Source: Candidatus Electronema nielsenii
Lineage (GTDB): Bacteria; Desulfobacterota; Desulfobulbia; Desulfobulbales; Desulfobulbaceae
Assembly (NCBI GenBank): GCA_026122915.1
Contig: JAGIXO010000113.1
Location: forward strand, 1 to 5,058
DNA length: 5,058 nucleotides
Reading direction: 5' to 3'
Part shown: one piece after another, positions 5,038 through 5,058 of the stretch
How positions within the stretch are numbered: position 1 is the stretch's first letter
Layout of the letters: each line of letters starts with the position of its first letter
Notes under the pieces: generated by a model
What the model was told of the DNA's origin: nothing
What the model saw: the letters and a program-made list of their open reading frames with translations, nothing else
Databases searched by the model: none
Program-made: the position numbers and the translations under genes

Positions 5038-5058
5038 AGGGAGATATGTTCCAAAAAA

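Larger units (their letters stand above)
4693..5058. other. Gene-free region upstream of the HU/DUF4469 operon
   Basis: The 366 bases hold no credible coding region. They contain the operon promoter (4729-4757), the 184-bp inverted-repeat/23-base-period block (4793-4976), a purine-rich stretch with T6G4 just before it (4971-5000), and the opposing -35 box (5028-5037). A 67-codon open frame on the minus strand (4689-4892) runs through the repeat and promoter, lacks a ribosome binding site and is not believed. Confidence 0.75.

Overview
The window is a 5.06-kb piece of bacterial chromosome carrying six protein genes and no rRNA, tRNA, transposase or CRISPR array. Two genes are clear housekeeping genes: dtd (D-aminoacyl-tRNA deacylase) and an O-acetylhomoserine sulfhydrylase-type metY. 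The other four are accessory-type genes: a trypsin-like serine protease cut by the left edge, an orphan 222-residue protein, an HU-like/DUF4469 protein, and a 115-residue protein overlapping it. The mix suggests a Gram-negative bacterium. A Desulfobulbales-like deltaproteobacterium is my best guess, from memory of similar HU/DUF4469 proteins; it is inference and weakly held.

Layout, left to right: 1-626 (+) protease, AT-rich; 674-1342 (+) orphan protein; a bidirectional terminator at 1357-1387; dtd on the minus strand (1399-1848); a short divergent promoter region (1849-1990) in which the -35 boxes of the two promoters overlap; metY on the plus strand (1991-3277), whose stop codon lies in a terminator-like stem; then a minus-strand operon read right to left, HU/DUF4469 protein (3727-4671) followed by the 115-residue protein (3383-3730) through a 4-base ATGA overlap. 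That operon has a good sigma-70-type promoter at 4729-4757.

The most unusual part is 4751-5037, upstream of the operon. It holds a non-coding block built on a 23-base period (motifs GTGCTC and CATAGTG recurring at 23 or 46 bases) that is also a nested inverted repeat: outer arms 4793-4812/4957-4976 match 18 of 20, and inner arms 4841-4861/4931-4951 match 20 of 21. Both ends of the region carry the same outward-facing 10-mer CTGTTGACAG, containing a consensus -35 box. This could be a miniature mobile element, a regulatory operator array or a structured RNA; the window alone cannot decide.

The genes do not form one pathway. dtd removes D-amino acids from mischarged tRNA, and metY makes homocysteine for methionine synthesis. 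The protease, the orphan protein and the HU/DUF4469 pair look like separate accessory additions, and base composition changes sharply between them and the core genes.
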